Assembly: GCA_963575745.1 (NCBI GenBank) | Contig: CAUYUJ010007402.1 | Coordinates: forward strand, 397,565-461,564 | Length of the DNA: 64,000 bases | Reading direction: 5' to 3' | Origin: Prorocentrum cordatum | Lineage: Eukaryota > Sar > Dinophyceae > Prorocentrales > Prorocentraceae | In this document: positions 29,951 through 40,059 of the stretch, in pieces | How positions within the stretch are numbered: the first letter of the stretch is position 1 | Layout of the letters: every line of letters begins with the position of its first letter | Translations under genes and position numbers: made by a program | The notes under the pieces: generated by a model | Told to the model about the DNA's origin: nothing | The model's database searches: none | The model's input: the letters and a program-made list of their open reading frames with translations, nothing else

Positions 29951-30899
29951 ACGGCGGATCTTGGCGACAGCCAGCGCATCCAAGTGTCTTTCTTCGTGGG
30001 CGCACCGTGCGAGCCCATGCAGAGAGAATGTTTCCAAATACGCATGCTGATAATGAGCTCTCGAAGCCGGGGGTGGTTCTCCATGAGCGACCCCTATGGC
30101 TGCTCCAGAAACCACGGGCAGCCGAGCGCGGTGAAAAGATAAAGCAGAAGCACTACCCGCCCAACCATAATGTTGGATTCCTTGACGTATTGATGAGTTG
30201 CATCGCCGATAGGGTTAGACCGAGTGCGTCTGCTTGTCGCCAGGTTCACGGGCGCCCAACTGCTGCACACTGGCGCGAACGGCGAGATTCCACTGGCTGG
30301 TTTGCATCGTAAGGCAACCAGGATCGCAGTAGCGAGCCCTTGAGGGCTCAAAATATTGAAATATTCACTATTGTGCAAGATCCGCCAGCGACGGGATCCC
30401 CGTCGCACCGGGCGAGCCAGTGCAGGACGTTAAAGACTTTCTCTAGGGGGAATGGAGATAGGCATGGTCAAAGCAAACGATTTTCGAGCACCCCTCCTCC
30501 CTCCCCCTCAGCCCCCCACCGGCCGTGCAGCGGCGTAGCCCGCTTAATTTCGTAAGGGAACGCGTGCTTGCCCCTGTCCCAAGCTGCTCGTGTACATGCG
30601 TGTTTTCCTGCCATATATTCAATTTGATCAAAATGCGGCTCGCCGATGGCAACCTTTGTGATGAACAATAGACAGAGTCGAATAAGTACCCGGGGTGCGC
30701 CTATGGACTTGAGAGCTTTGGCAGTACTCCATTTGCGACACTCTTGATCATGAAGAGAAGGTCTCACAGTGGGGTGCAACACCTTCTTCTGATTCCGCTC
30801 GAACGCTCGTCGGCGAGTTTTTCGTTTCAGCGTGTGACGACGGACCATTGCGAGCACATGGAATGTGAGCGCGGGGCTCTTCGAAACGTTTGAACCCAA
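29921..30899 (-). CDS. Dinoflagellate-expanded family protein with two exons and one in-frame TAG
   Basis: Exon 1 (about 30899-30544) contains KALKSIGAPRVLIRLCLLF, PHFDQIEYMAGKHACTRAA and GKHAFPYEI. Exon 2 (30367 to about 29955) has EYFNILSPQGLATA, FAPVCSSWAPVNLATSRRT, GCPWFLEQP, then after a TAG (30094-30096) GSLMENHPRLRELI and MGSHGAPTKKDTW. A 176-bp intron (30543-30368) with a GC donor and AG acceptor joins them in frame. I recognise the order (E.[FM]AGK, PYEI, CSSW, FLEQP, ENHPR, K.TW) as a large dinoflagellate family of unknown function. The TAG falls where family members continue, so this is a pseudogene or has a CAG-to-TAG change. The ends are uncertain. Confidence 0.6.
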
Positions 30900-30904
30900 A
30901 AGGC

Positions 30905-31320
30905 ATGTTACGACCAGATCCTCATAAACCCAACATCGCTCTCTGTGTGCGACGGCTCAAGTGCGTGGGTCACCCCCCCCATTCCTCGCGGTTCGTTTGA
31001 AACATTCCCCCCTCTTTTGTGATATCCTCCCTGTATCATCCTCCCATCTCCTGTGGTGCCCTCTCCTGTGATATCCTCCTGTGACCTCTTTGCGCAGCCT
31101 CTGATGTCTGCGCAGAGATCTAGAGAGGGGGCGGCGCGGGATGCGCGGGAAGGGGGGGGGGGGGGCGCGGGCAGGGAAGGGGGGGCGAGACATTGAGGAG
31201 GACATGAGAACGCAGGAAGCGCAGGGAGGAGGCGAGGAGAAGAAAGACCAGGCTGAGCAAGGGGAGGGGCTGCACGAGCACGCGCGCGAGGAAAAGATAA
31301 CAAAAAAACAGGCGCCCGCG
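30905..31320. other. No gene; short GATATCCTCC repeats and G runs
   Basis: GTGATATCCTCC recurs near 31018 and 31068. G runs occur near 31150-31190. No coding signal. Confidence 0.55.
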
Positions 31321-31321
31321 T

Positions 31322-31850
31322 TCAGGGATCCTTCTCAGGGATCAGGTCGCCGCCGCGGTCCGGGGCGGGGCAAGCCTCAGGCTCGTGGCGGACGTCTGGG
31401 GCAGCAGAGTCATCGCCGACTTCCATCGAGATATCCGTCAGGAGGCTGTCGAAGTCGGAACTGGCCCCGCGGCCCTCAGAAATCTCCATGCACGATGGGC
31501 TGCTTTCTACATCTTGGGCGCGCTCGCTGACGGGCGGATCGCTCTCGGAGGCCTCCAGGAAGTGCTCGGTGTCTGCGTTCTCCGCGGGGTCGGGCCCGTG
31601 GGCGGCATCTGCGGGCTCGGCCTCACCATCGACATCCTCGGACTCGGCCTCGCTCGAAACCACCGCGGGCTCAGCCTCGGGCCCAGTCTCGCTCGCATTG
31701 GCGCGGTCCGATTCCTCGTCGTCGCTAGGCGATGGCGGCAAGCCCCAATACTCCTCGCGATGCCTATCGCGATGCTTCCAGTCTGAAGCGCTCACCCATT
31801 CGACTTGGATCCGCCACCGCGCGTTCGCGCAGTTCGGAAATCGCGTTTTC
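31322..31850 (-). CDS. Acidic ORF, possible exon
   Basis: The minus-strand frame is open from a TAG near 31851 to the stop at about 31322. It reads NARWRIQVEW, SDWKHRDRHREEYWGLPP, then a Glu/Ala/Asp/Ser-rich acidic stretch of about 90 residues (PSDDEESDRANASETGPE and similar), then a tail. The TAG is preceded by CT and followed by AAAACGCG, so an intron ending CTCTAG is possible. It lies immediately upstream in no clear operon-like unit but shares strand with neighbouring genes. Acidic low complexity makes homology hard to judge. Confidence 0.35.
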
Positions 31851-31854
31851 TAGA

Positions 31855-32650
31855 GCCGACCCCCTCCCACCCCAGGGGACATCGTGGACATCGTTCCCAT
31901 GGGGCACTCACAACTATATAGCGAAGGACCCGATCATGTGCATGTGAGGGTACACCGCGAAGCAGGTTTGACGAATCCGGACGAACTCCCGAGGAGGCCA
32001 CAGCATGCGTGAAGGGCGTGCCGACATGGGCGTCGATGAGTCGATGCGGAGTCGACGATGGCCCCTAGAATGGCACGAGAGGGGGGCCACGAAAAGCCAC
32101 CTCGAGCTTCCGCCCCGACAGGGCCGCTGGAGGCCCCAATTGAGGGGGCCCTCAAAATGCCCCCGAGAGGCGCTGAGAGATCACTGGGGGCCCGACATCC
32201 CCAAGTGGCCCCCAACCGCAATATCCCATCTAACAGACATGTTGCCACAACTCAGGCACAATGGCGGAGCTTGCCGCAGGCAGCTGGTTGCGCCCCCCAC
32301 GATCGCGGATTACCCACGGGTACACGTAGTCTTGCAGCGCGGGAATCCACATCGGCGAGTATTGTTCTTCCTCGTCAGAATATGTACCGCGTGGCATCGC
32401 GGGCGAGAATCTAGGGGGCCAAAATTCATGGCCCGCGCTGTTCGAGCCTAGAAGGCAGTTGGGACAGGATTCCGTTAGGGAAAAGGGGAGGAAGGCCGAG
32501 GGGGAAACAGGTGCAACGGTGGCCCTCTTCTGTCAAGCCCGTCTCACGAAGTCCAGCACCGCTCGCATTTTCCACGAGGAGTCTCAGAGACCAGTCAGGC
32601 ATTCACACCGGCAGTCCAGCCATGGCGACATGCAAACAGAACCCTCTGAT
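31855..32650. other. No confident gene
   Basis: GC-rich sequence with some CCCCGAGAGG repeats near 32120-32170 and a 32-bp motif near 32259 (GGCGGAGCTTGCCGCAGGCA) that recurs near 54309 and 54850. No coding signal on either strand. Confidence 0.45.
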
Positions 32651-32654
32651 GCGG

Positions 32655-33515
32655 CACATTCCCCGTTGCACCGTAGATTGCACCACACCGAAAGAGTGCA
32701 CAGCATAGATTGCCCCACGTAGATAGCACCGCATATAGGTTGCATTAGCCGCGCACGCAATGCACCACGTCGATTGCACCGCATACATTGCGCTGCCGAT
32801 AAGGTGCGCCGAGTGAATTGGTCAAAACAAACTGCATTACATAAGCCGCACCGCATAGCGCACCGCACATATTGAATTATAAGATAACAGCACGTGCATT
32901 GGCCCACGTAGGTTGCACCACAAATACTGAAAATAGATTGCACCGCCTGGACTGCACCTCACCATAAGTCGCATCGCGTATCGGCTTCACCGAATGTAGC
33001 ATTACATGTTGCCGCGCATACTCTGCACCACGCAGGTTGCACCGACTGCACTGTATAGCACATGTATGGCACCATATATGTAACCACGCACGTGCAATGT
33101 ATTTCATGTCATACATTGCTGCGTACATACACACATATTTATATATATATATATACATTTGTGTATATATACATATATAAATGTATCTCGTGCGCCGCGT
33201 AGATTGCGCCGCATAGAGCTCAGTTTGGGTTGCGCCGCCTCGGTTGCACCTCATTTAAATTGCACCAACTACTTTGCACCGCTTGCACTACGCGCTGCCG
33301 CGCATACATTGCACCGCGTAGATTTCACCACATAGAACGCATGGCAGATTGCACTGCCTGCAGGTTTCGCCACATAGGTTGCACCGCACGTTGCATTGCA
33401 AATAGACTGGCGTGGGTCAGCACGCTGCAAAGAGCGCATTGCATTGAAGCGCCGCGTAGAGTGCACCACGGCCTTGCGTGCATTGCATCTTGCACCTCGC
33501 GCATTGCACCACATT
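32655..33515. repeat. ATTGCACCGCATAG minisatellite, divergent
   Basis: About 860 bp of degenerate units around (G)ATTGCACC(G/A)C(A/G)TA occur, with irregular spacing of about 10-30 bp. They are interrupted by a TATATA block at about 33140-33180. The frames through it on either strand are read-through. Confidence 0.85.
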
Positions 33516-33519
33516 GCCC

Positions 33520-34480
33520 ATAATGATCTTCAAGAAGCAGTGGCTTGGGGCCTGGGGCGAACGACGGCTAACATCATGTACATCGTACGCCACTATTTTA
33601 ATTATCCTCATCCTCGTCATCCACATCCACACCATCCGGTCATTGTCATAATCAAGGCCACCATCGCAATGCTCATCATCGTAGCCACCAGCGCCACGCA
33701 ACACAGCACGGCCACGACGCTTGCAACGCTTGCGAGGAGTCTCAAAGGAAGCGCCCCATCCTCTCCAGCGCCCTCCCGCGAGAAGAGAGGGGCGAGAAGG
33801 AGAAGCGAAATGTCCTCCCTCCACTTCCACCCCGTTCCCTCTCTCCGAATTCCTCCTCTCCTCATTCGTTTCGCCCGTCTCCTCGCCAGCGTCTCCCTTC
33901 CAATGACAGCAAGGCTCGCTGGGGTGGCCCCCTGGTCGATCTCTAGAGCGGCCATGGTTTCTTGGGTGGTTTGGGCCGCGCTGGCACCCAACGCCATTCC
34001 TGGAGTCGATCTGGTTCCCCGTCAACCGAACCGTTCTCGAGGGGGAACGGGGGGGGCAGGAGCGAAGCGCGCTGAGGGGGAGCCCACGGACGGGGGATCA
34101 GGAACACGAGGGGCAGGGGAGGAGGAAGACGACGATTGAAAAGGAGAACGAGGGTGACGACGATCCATCTGCCTTGCTGCCACCCCCGCGGGCCAGGCGC
34201 AGGCCCTCGGCAGCGGCCGCTGGCGCCGGCGGCAGCTGCGCCCCATGCCTGGACGGCGCAGGCGGGAGTTGGCCGGCCGGGGGGCGAGGGGGGCAGCGCA
34301 AGAGACAGACGAGATAAGAGCTGTCAGCAAAAAGTCCGACAACGCCCATGGGGGGTTGCGAAATCGATTTTGAGCCTTCCTTTGAAACCTACAACCTTGA
34401 AAACAATCGGACCTTCTTGAAATCGAACCGGGGCTCGGGGACCTTCGAAACGGAATCGAGTGGGTGATCCCAGCCGCGAA
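33520..34480. other. No supportable gene
   Basis: Sequence of mixed composition with short CATCC/CATCG runs near 33600-33690. It includes GCCGGC-rich segments at 34190-34290. Open frames overlap on both strands without recognisable domains. Confidence 0.4.
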
Positions 34481-34499
34481 GATGCGAGGGCGTCGTCGG

Positions 34500-34705
34500 G
34501 CTCTGCATCCTCGTCCTCCTCCTCTTCCTCCTCCTCTTCCTCCTCCTCTTTCTCCTCCTCTTCCTCCCCCCCCCTCCTCCCCCTCCTCTCCCTCGCCTCT
34601 ACCCTCTCGCCATCCCTGTCCTCCTCTTCCAATTCCTCGTCCTCTTCGCCCGACTTCCTCTCCTCCTCTTCCACTTCCTCATCCTCTTCTCCTTCTCCCC
34701 TCCCT
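34500..34705. repeat. CTC/TTC pyrimidine tract
   Basis: TCCTCCTCTTCC repeats over about 200 bp. A complementary GGAGGAGG block lies at 34838-34865. Confidence 0.9.
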
Positions 34706-35160
34706 CATCTGACGCCCGTCCTCCCGAGTTCGGGAGTCAGCGCGATGCAATCGGGCGCTGCGACGGGGTGCAATGCACTCGGGGTCGGAGGAGGCGGCGG
34801 CGAAGATGGGGAATGAGAGGGAAGAGGATGACAGGGCGGAGGAGGAGGAGGAGGAGGAGGAGGAGGGGGGTGAGCAGGAGAAGGAGGAGTGAGACCCCAG
34901 AGATCTTCGGCCAGTGACCCTCGGACCTGGGCCCGACGCGGGCCTGGCGCTTTCCTTGGGCAACCTGGGTGATTCTGGGGCCCGACGCTTTCCTTGGGCC
35001 ACCTGCAGGGCCCCGATGCTGCTGATGGTGCAGATGATGAAGATTTCACCCCAGAGCTTGGCGCGAAAGGCAAGCTTCTGGGCCCCGTCCTCCTCCGCCG
35101 CCTGTCATGTCACTGGCGACCGACAGCGCCTCTGGCAGAGGAGGTCATGCTTGAGCCCTG
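34706..35160. other. 3' flank of the 35-37 kb gene; no separate gene
   Basis: Frames on both strands are short or repeat-driven. The TGA next downstream of the gene's TAG lies 22 codons later, so little coding sequence is missing from its end. Confidence 0.5.
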
Positions 35161-35163
35161 CGT

Positions 35164-36984
35164 CTAGCTCGAGTCGCACCCCTCGACAGTCGAAACGATC
35201 GCGCTCCATGCCTCTGCCACCGAGTCGAACGACAACCACGTGAAGTTCAACCTGCTGCAGCTCTGCAGGTCCCTGTCGTTGGCCAGCTCGATGACCCTGA
35301 ACAGGCGATGATACAACTGCACCTCCACCTTGCCGCCGTTGCCGAGGTCGACTCTGTAGTTCTTCTGGTTGGTGTTCAGCTTGTACGGCGGGGTGGCCTC
35401 CGGCGGCAGCATCGCCAGCGAGACCAGCACCTTCTCCGACAACTCGGGGCCGTTCTCCCAAGTCTCCACGTCCGCGGCGGCCACCCTGTTCACCGCGTCC
35501 GCAAACTCTGCGATGTCATTCCATGTCTTCCTCTTGGCCTTGATGGTCGGCAACTCCTGCTCGGCTGGCCCCTCCATGACCTTCTCCTCGTCGATGTCTT
35601 TCTTCTTCTTGACCGCCTTGACCTTCTTCAGCTTCGGTGGCGTGGAGTCGCCCAGGCCCTCGATGGCAGCGGCAGCCTTGGCCCTCTTCTCCTTCTTCTT
35701 CTTCTTACCCGGAGTGATCACCTCCTCGCCCTCCCAGTTGCCCCAGTCGTCGCCCCACTGCTCCCAGGCCTCATCCCACTTGTCATCTGCAGCGGCCCTG
35801 GCGCCCTCGGTATTCTTCTTCTTCTTCTTCTTCTTCTCGCTGTTCTTCTTGGGCTTGGGCCCTGCGGCGTCGCCGCCCTCAGCCCCCCCAGCGCGCTTGC
35901 TCTTCTTCTTGCCCGTGCCGAAAGAAGCGCCACCCTTGAGCTCGCCCTTCTTCTTATTCTTCTTCTTGTTGCTCTTCTTGAGGGGCGCGCCGCACGTGGG
36001 GGCATTCTTTTCGAGAATGGCATCCATGAGCTCCAGCTCTTCCTGCAAACCACCCTTGGGCTCGTCGATGCCGCGGTGGTCGCCCGCGTGCAAGGTGGCG
36101 CTCCAGTTGAAGCGGCAGCTGTCGGCCAATTCGGATTCTCCATCATCATTGACTTCCTCGATGTCCTCCTTCGCGGCGAGACCCTTGTCGCCGTCCTTGG
36201 CGTCGGCGGAACCGTCCATCAAGGCCTCGAGCATCTCCTCTTCCTGCGCGGGGCCCCCGTCCAAGTCCCCAGTCGACGTGATCGGCGCCATCAAGAGCTT
36301 CGCGAACTCGTCTTCGCAGGCACCGGCGCCGCCTGCCTCCTGCTCCTTGTTGTCGCCGTCGTCGTCGAGCTTGGCGCCGCCTGCCTCCTGCTCCTGGTTG
36401 TCGCCGTCGTCGAGCTTGGCGCCGCCTGCCTCCTGCTCCTGGTTGTCGCCGTCGTCGAGCTTGGCGCCGCCTGCCTCCTGCTCCTCAACGTCGCCGTCGT
36501 CGAGCTTGGCGCCGCCAGCCTCCTGCTCCTCGACGTCGCCGTCGTCGAGCTTGGCGCCGCCGCCCTCCTGCCCCCCGATGTCGCCGTCGTCGAGCTTGGC
36601 GCCGCCAGCCTCCTGCTCCTCGACGTCGCCGTCGTCGAGCTTGGCGCCGCCGCCCTCCTGCTCCTCGACGTCGCCGTCGTCGAGCTTGGCGCCGCCGCCC
36701 TCCTGCCCCTCGATGTCGCCGTCGTCGAGCTTGGCGCCGCCGTCGTTCCTGTCCTCCTGCGCCTCGAGGTCGTCCATGAGGGCGTCGAGCTGCTCATCAG
36801 ATCCCGCCATTGACAGCACGCTGGCAGATGACGATGGCACTTCGAATGCGGCGGCGCTCTCTGGGACAGTGAGGGTGGTGGCAGCGCTATCTGTCGTCGC
36901 AGAGGTTGCAGCTTTGGATGGGCTCTTTCTGATCATCATTTGTTTTAGCGCGGCCACCTGCGGGGAGTACGAAGCATCTGTCAT
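35164..36984 (-). CDS. Acidic-repeat, lysine-rich protein of about 606 residues, single exon
   Basis: This is the only long intact gene. I start it at ATG 36984-36982 (MTDASYSPQ). An upstream in-frame ATG at 37035 would add 17 residues. It ends at TAG 35166-35164. Domains in order, numbered from the upstream ATG: a Ser/Ala-rich N-terminus; nine 15-residue repeats of type AGGAKLDDGDVEEQE (about residues 97-233); an acidic linker; poly-Lys clusters around residues 360-430 and 470-510 that resemble nuclear or nucleolar signals; an acidic Trp-rich segment DEAWEQWGDDWGNWEGEE; and a well-mixed C-terminal 120 residues including WNDIAEFADAVNRVAA, YKLNTNQKNYRVDL and VEVQLYHRLFRVIELAND. Mixed charge suggests nucleic-acid or chromatin association, but this is inference. 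I recognise no family. Confidence 0.8.
   Translation of the reverse strand: MTDASYSPQVAALKQMMIRKSPSKAATSATTDSAATTLTVPESAAAFEVPSSSASVLSMAGSDEQLDALMDDLEAQEDRNDGGAKLDDGDIEGQEGGGAKLDDGDVEEQEGGGAKLDDGDVEEQEAGGAKLDDGDIGGQEGGGAKLDDGDVEEQEAGGAKLDDGDVEEQEAGGAKLDDGDNQEQEAGGAKLDDGDNQEQEAGGAKLDDDGDNKEQEAGGAGACEDEFAKLLMAPITSTGDLDGGPAQEEEMLEALMDGSADAKDGDKGLAAKEDIEEVNDDGESELADSCRFNWSATLHAGDHRGIDEPKGGLQEELELMDAILEKNAPTCGAPLKKSNKKKNKKKGELKGGASFGTGKKKSKRAGGAEGGDAAGPKPKKNSEKKKKKKKNTEGARAAADDKWDEAWEQWGDDWGNWEGEEVITPGKKKKKEKRAKAAAAIEGLGDSTPPKLKKVKAVKKKKDIDEEKVMEGPAEQELPTIKAKRKTWNDIAEFADAVNRVAAADVETWENGPELSEKVLVSLAMLPPEATPPYKLNTNQKNYRVDLGNGGKVEVQLYHRLFRVIELANDRDLQSCSRLNFTWLSFDSVAEAWSAIVSTVEGCDSS
36330..36745 (-). 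repeat. In-gene 45-bp tandem repeat, nine copies
   Basis: Each unit encodes [AG]GGAKLDDGD-xxx-QE. One copy has an extra Asp codon. Units fall into subtypes (VEEQE, NQEQE, IGGQE) with like types adjacent, which suggests recent unequal exchange. Confidence 0.95.
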
Positions 36985-36989
36985 CCGCC

Positions 36990-37400
36990 ACAAGAACCTC
37001 GAGCCGGCGCTCCAACGCACGCAAACCCAAGGCAAACGAACGGACGAGCGGAGGCGGGAGAGGACTTGCAGGGGGAGAAGGGGGACAATAATGAATAGGA
37101 GGCGGAAGGGGGAGAGATGCAGAGGAGTTGAAGGGGGATCAACGAAGAGAAGACGAAACGCAGGTTGAGGCTCTTTTGCCCCCGGGCCTGGCGCGTTGGA
37201 GGCAAGCCTTGATGCGTTTCGCGCAATTGCCTGCTGACTCGATCTTGCGCGCGGGATCCTTGGACATGAGTTTGAATCCTACCATCCCTTTGGGCGTGAG
37301 CGTTTTGGGCCTCTGTTAAACCCCCAGCTTCCCCTTCCCCCTGGGCCTGGAGGGGGGAAGCGTTGCAATTTGACCCCTCGCGGGGATCGCGGCTCCGACG
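36990..37400. other. 5' flank of the 35-37 kb gene; no separate gene
   Basis: No TATA-like box was seen. Several AG dinucleotides after pyrimidine-rich stretches on the minus strand could serve as trans-splice acceptors, but no spliced-leader sequence is encoded here. Confidence 0.4.
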
Positions 37401-37414
37401 GGGGATTGCCCTCT

Positions 37415-38062
37415 CCTCTCTCCCCCCCCCCCCCCCTCCCCCTCACCCCCCCTCACTGCGTCGTCTGAAGCTCAAGTCCGAGAGGTATCCTCCTCTCCTC
37501 CTCCTCTCCTCTCTGCCCTTCCCCTCTCCTCCTCCTCCTCCTCCTCTCCTCCTCCTCCCTTTCTGCCCGCCCCCACTCCTCCTCCTCGTCCTCCTTCTCC
37601 TCCTCGTGTCCCTCCTCCTCCCCCTCCTCCCCCCCCCTCCCCCTCCCCCCCCTTTCGCCCGCTTGCCCCCGTTCCACTTCCGCCTCCTCTCCCGCCCATG
37701 TCCGCGTTATCATCCTCGTCTCCCCCCCTTCTTCCCCCCCCCCACCCACCCCCCCTTCTTCGCCCGAGGTGGGGGGCGACGGGGGGAGAGGTGGGGGACG
37801 GGGGGAAGAGGTGGAGGAGGAGAAGGAGGGCGAGGAGGAGGAGCAGGAGGTGGAGGTCGAGCAAGGAGGAGGAAGAGGAAGAGCAGGAGAAGGAGGAGCG
37901 GGAGCAAGGAGCAGGAGAAGGAGCACCAGGAGGAGGGGGAGGAGAAAGGAGGAGGAGAAGGAGGGGGAGGGATGAAAAGGAGGAGAACGAGAACGAGGAG
38001 AAGGAGAAGGAGGAGGAGGGAGGAGAGGAGGAGGAGGAGGAGGAGGAGGAAAAGGAGGAGGG
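37415..38062. repeat. Pyrimidine block (37415-37760) followed by purine block (37765-38062)
   Basis: About 345 bp of CTCCTC/CCCC are followed by about 300 bp of GGAGGAG/GAGAAGG. The two halves are complementary in type, so the block could fold back on itself or form triplex DNA. It abuts the exon at 38075-38417. Confidence 0.9.
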
Positions 38063-38074
38063 AAGAACTCCCGA

Positions 38075-38417
38075 TGGTCGGCGGAAACTCGCGAAGCGTG
38101 GTCGATTCGAAAAGCCGGTTCAGCATGATCATCACATCTGTTATCATGAACGCCGATGGGACTTTGTCTGGGAAAGCTTCGATGAACGGATGCAGGAAGA
38201 CAAAATTTTGTTCCAATTCTGTTATGCCGCAAGCCATGTTTGTCGGATCATCTTTGTTGAAGGGCTGGACGATATCCGTAATCATCGTTTCTTGTTCGAC
38301 GAGCTGCTTGACTGCCGGCGGGATCATTTTGTAGATATTGACCGCTATTCGTTTGACATCTTCCTCTCTCCAATCTATTTTGCCTGGGCGCACCGACTTC
38401 CAGGTGCGAACTGCCAT
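38075..38417 (-). CDS. Conserved-looking exon of an unidentified gene
   Basis: The minus-strand frame gives varied, well-ordered sequence: MAVRTWKSVRPGKIDWREED, VKRIAVNIYKMIPPAVKQLV, EQETMITDIVQPFNKDDP, GITELEQNFVFLHPFIEAF and PSAFMITDVMIMLNRLFE. It ends at TTLREFPPTIG where the CTC tract begins. The frame is open upstream too (RGAPCQR before the Met), so the exon start may lie beyond 38417. Ser/Leu homopolymers downstream are repeat read-through. The splice donor should lie near 38062-38080. No family was recognised. Codon use and residue variety make it one of the more convincing exons in the window. Confidence 0.55.
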
Positions 38418-38419
38418 CC

Positions 38420-38870
38420 TCTGGCAAGGGGCACCTCTGAGCCAAACGCGGCTGCAGAATGAGAAGGGGAGGGCGCGCAGCCCCCTGCGCCCCGCATCCA
38501 GCCAGAGGCGCCGATGTTTTAAGATGACCCAAACGAAACAATGAACACGATACGATCAGGTTTGCTACATTATATCTCACATCCCGTCGCAGGCACCGAT
38601 GTGTCAAAGGATGTCGCAGGCGAAACCCTCATGTTGGACACGTTTCCCTATGGGCGAACCCCTCAGGCGGATCCCCCAGGCGAATCCCTCACGTCGAATG
38701 TGCGTTCCCTTTCGAAGGCTCTCTATCATCGTTCCTTTTCTCCTCTGTCCCTCTCCTCTTCCGCATCGTTCCTTCATTCAAGTTGCATGGCCATTGTTGT
38801 TTGGATCCTCGTTTTATCCGCATCTTGGCCACGCACCGCATCTGTTGGATCTCCCATTACCCTCCATCCA
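38420..38870. other. No confident gene
   Basis: Sequence upstream of the exon above. Frames are short, and no motif was recognised. Confidence 0.4.
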
Positions 38871-39120
38871 CTCCTCCTCCTCCTCCTCCTCCTCCTCCTC
38901 CTCCTCCTCCCCCTCCTACCGTTATGTTTGCTCCTCCCTGTCTTGGGCGATCCTCCCCCCTATCCTAGCTCTTCCTTCTCGTCGTGGTCCTCATCCTACT
39001 CTTGCCTTCTCCTCCTACTCCTCCTCCTCCTCGTCCTCCTCCTCCTCCTCGTCGTCCTCCTCCTCCTCCTCGTGCTCCTCCTCGACCCTCGATCCTCAAT
39101 CCTCGATCCTCGATCCTTGA
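38870..39120. repeat. CTCCTC tract and CTCGATCCT 9-bp repeats
   Basis: CTC repeats run to about 39080. They are followed by about five CTCGATCCT/CTCAATCCT units. Confidence 0.9.
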
Positions 39121-39259
39121 TCCAAAGCGGGGCGGGCCTCCAGGCCCCGCCCGGGCACGCAGCCGCCGCGGAGCTGCCGCGCGAGAGACCCCGCTCGCGG
39201 GCCAGGGCCCGGGCGGCGGCGGCGACGACGGCGACGACGACCCCCGAACCTCTCCAGGG

Positions 39260-39420
39260 ACGCATTCTGATCAGAACACGAGGCGAATCCAGCCGCGGCG
39301 ACCAGCGCGCCGAAGGCGCCCCCCCCGGCCCCCGGCAAGATTTCCTGGCGACCGCGACGCCGCCGCTGACGACGGCGACCGCGGAACAAAACTCGAGGCG
39401 AATCCAGCCGTCATATAGAG
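39260..39420 (+). repeat. Two copies of CGAGGCGAATCCAGCC, about 115 bp apart
   Basis: Identical 16-bp words lie near 39281 and 39397 within GACGGCGAC-rich sequence. It is a short, degenerate tandem duplication. Confidence 0.55.
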
Positions 39421-39545
39421 GAGACACCCCAGGGCCACTACTGACGACAGCGACTCCCCGTCCTGTCCTGGAACGCGCTCGATCAGGACTCCATGTCGAA
39501 TCAAGCCCCTCCCCCCCCCCCGAAGAAAAAAATACCCCAGTGCGA

Positions 39546-40051
39546 CCCTGAAGTTGGAACCCCCAGGAAAGCAGCATTAGTTGCTATGCTATGCTATGCT
39601 ATGCTATGCTATGCTATGCATGCTATGCCATGCTATACTGCGCTATGCTCTGCTATGCTGTGCTATGCTATGCTGCGCTGTGCTGCGTTGTGCTGCGATA
39701 TATGATATGCTCTGCTATGATATGATGCGATATGCTATGCTACGTAGGACTACGCTATGATATGCTGTGCTGCGCTATGCTATGCTACGCTCTGCTATGC
39801 TATGCTGTGCTCTGCTATGCTAAAGCTCAGCGAAGCTAAGATGAAGGTCAGCTATAAGCTAAGATAAACCTGAGCTAAGATGAAGCTAAGCTAAGCTAAG
39901 ATGAAACAGGCTAAGCTAAGATGAGATAAGCAGGAGACTTAACTGGGGGAACCGCGGGGCGGATGCCGGGGGAACCGCCCGGGGCGTTTTACACTGCCCG
40001 GCCCTTTAAGCATAGAGAGTCAGAACCCTTCTAGGCAGAGCCTAGGTAGGG
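39546..40051. mobile_element. TIR element, copy C (about 0.5 kb)
   Basis: The left end reads CAGTGCGACCCTGAAGTTGG, with a small deletion of ACCTAGA relative to copies A and B. The right end reads GGCAGAGCCTAGGTAGGG. Internal TATGC and GCTAAG repeats and the GGATGCCGGGGGAACCGCCC block are shared with copy B, in the same orientation. Confidence 0.75.
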
Positions 40052-40059
40052 AACAAACG

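Noticed and set aside
35308-37168. Plus-strand ORFs of 501 and 599 codons opposite the intact gene
   Set aside because: Shadows of the minus-strand gene: Leu/Val-rich or Ser/Pro-rich translations of its repeats, with no independent motifs.
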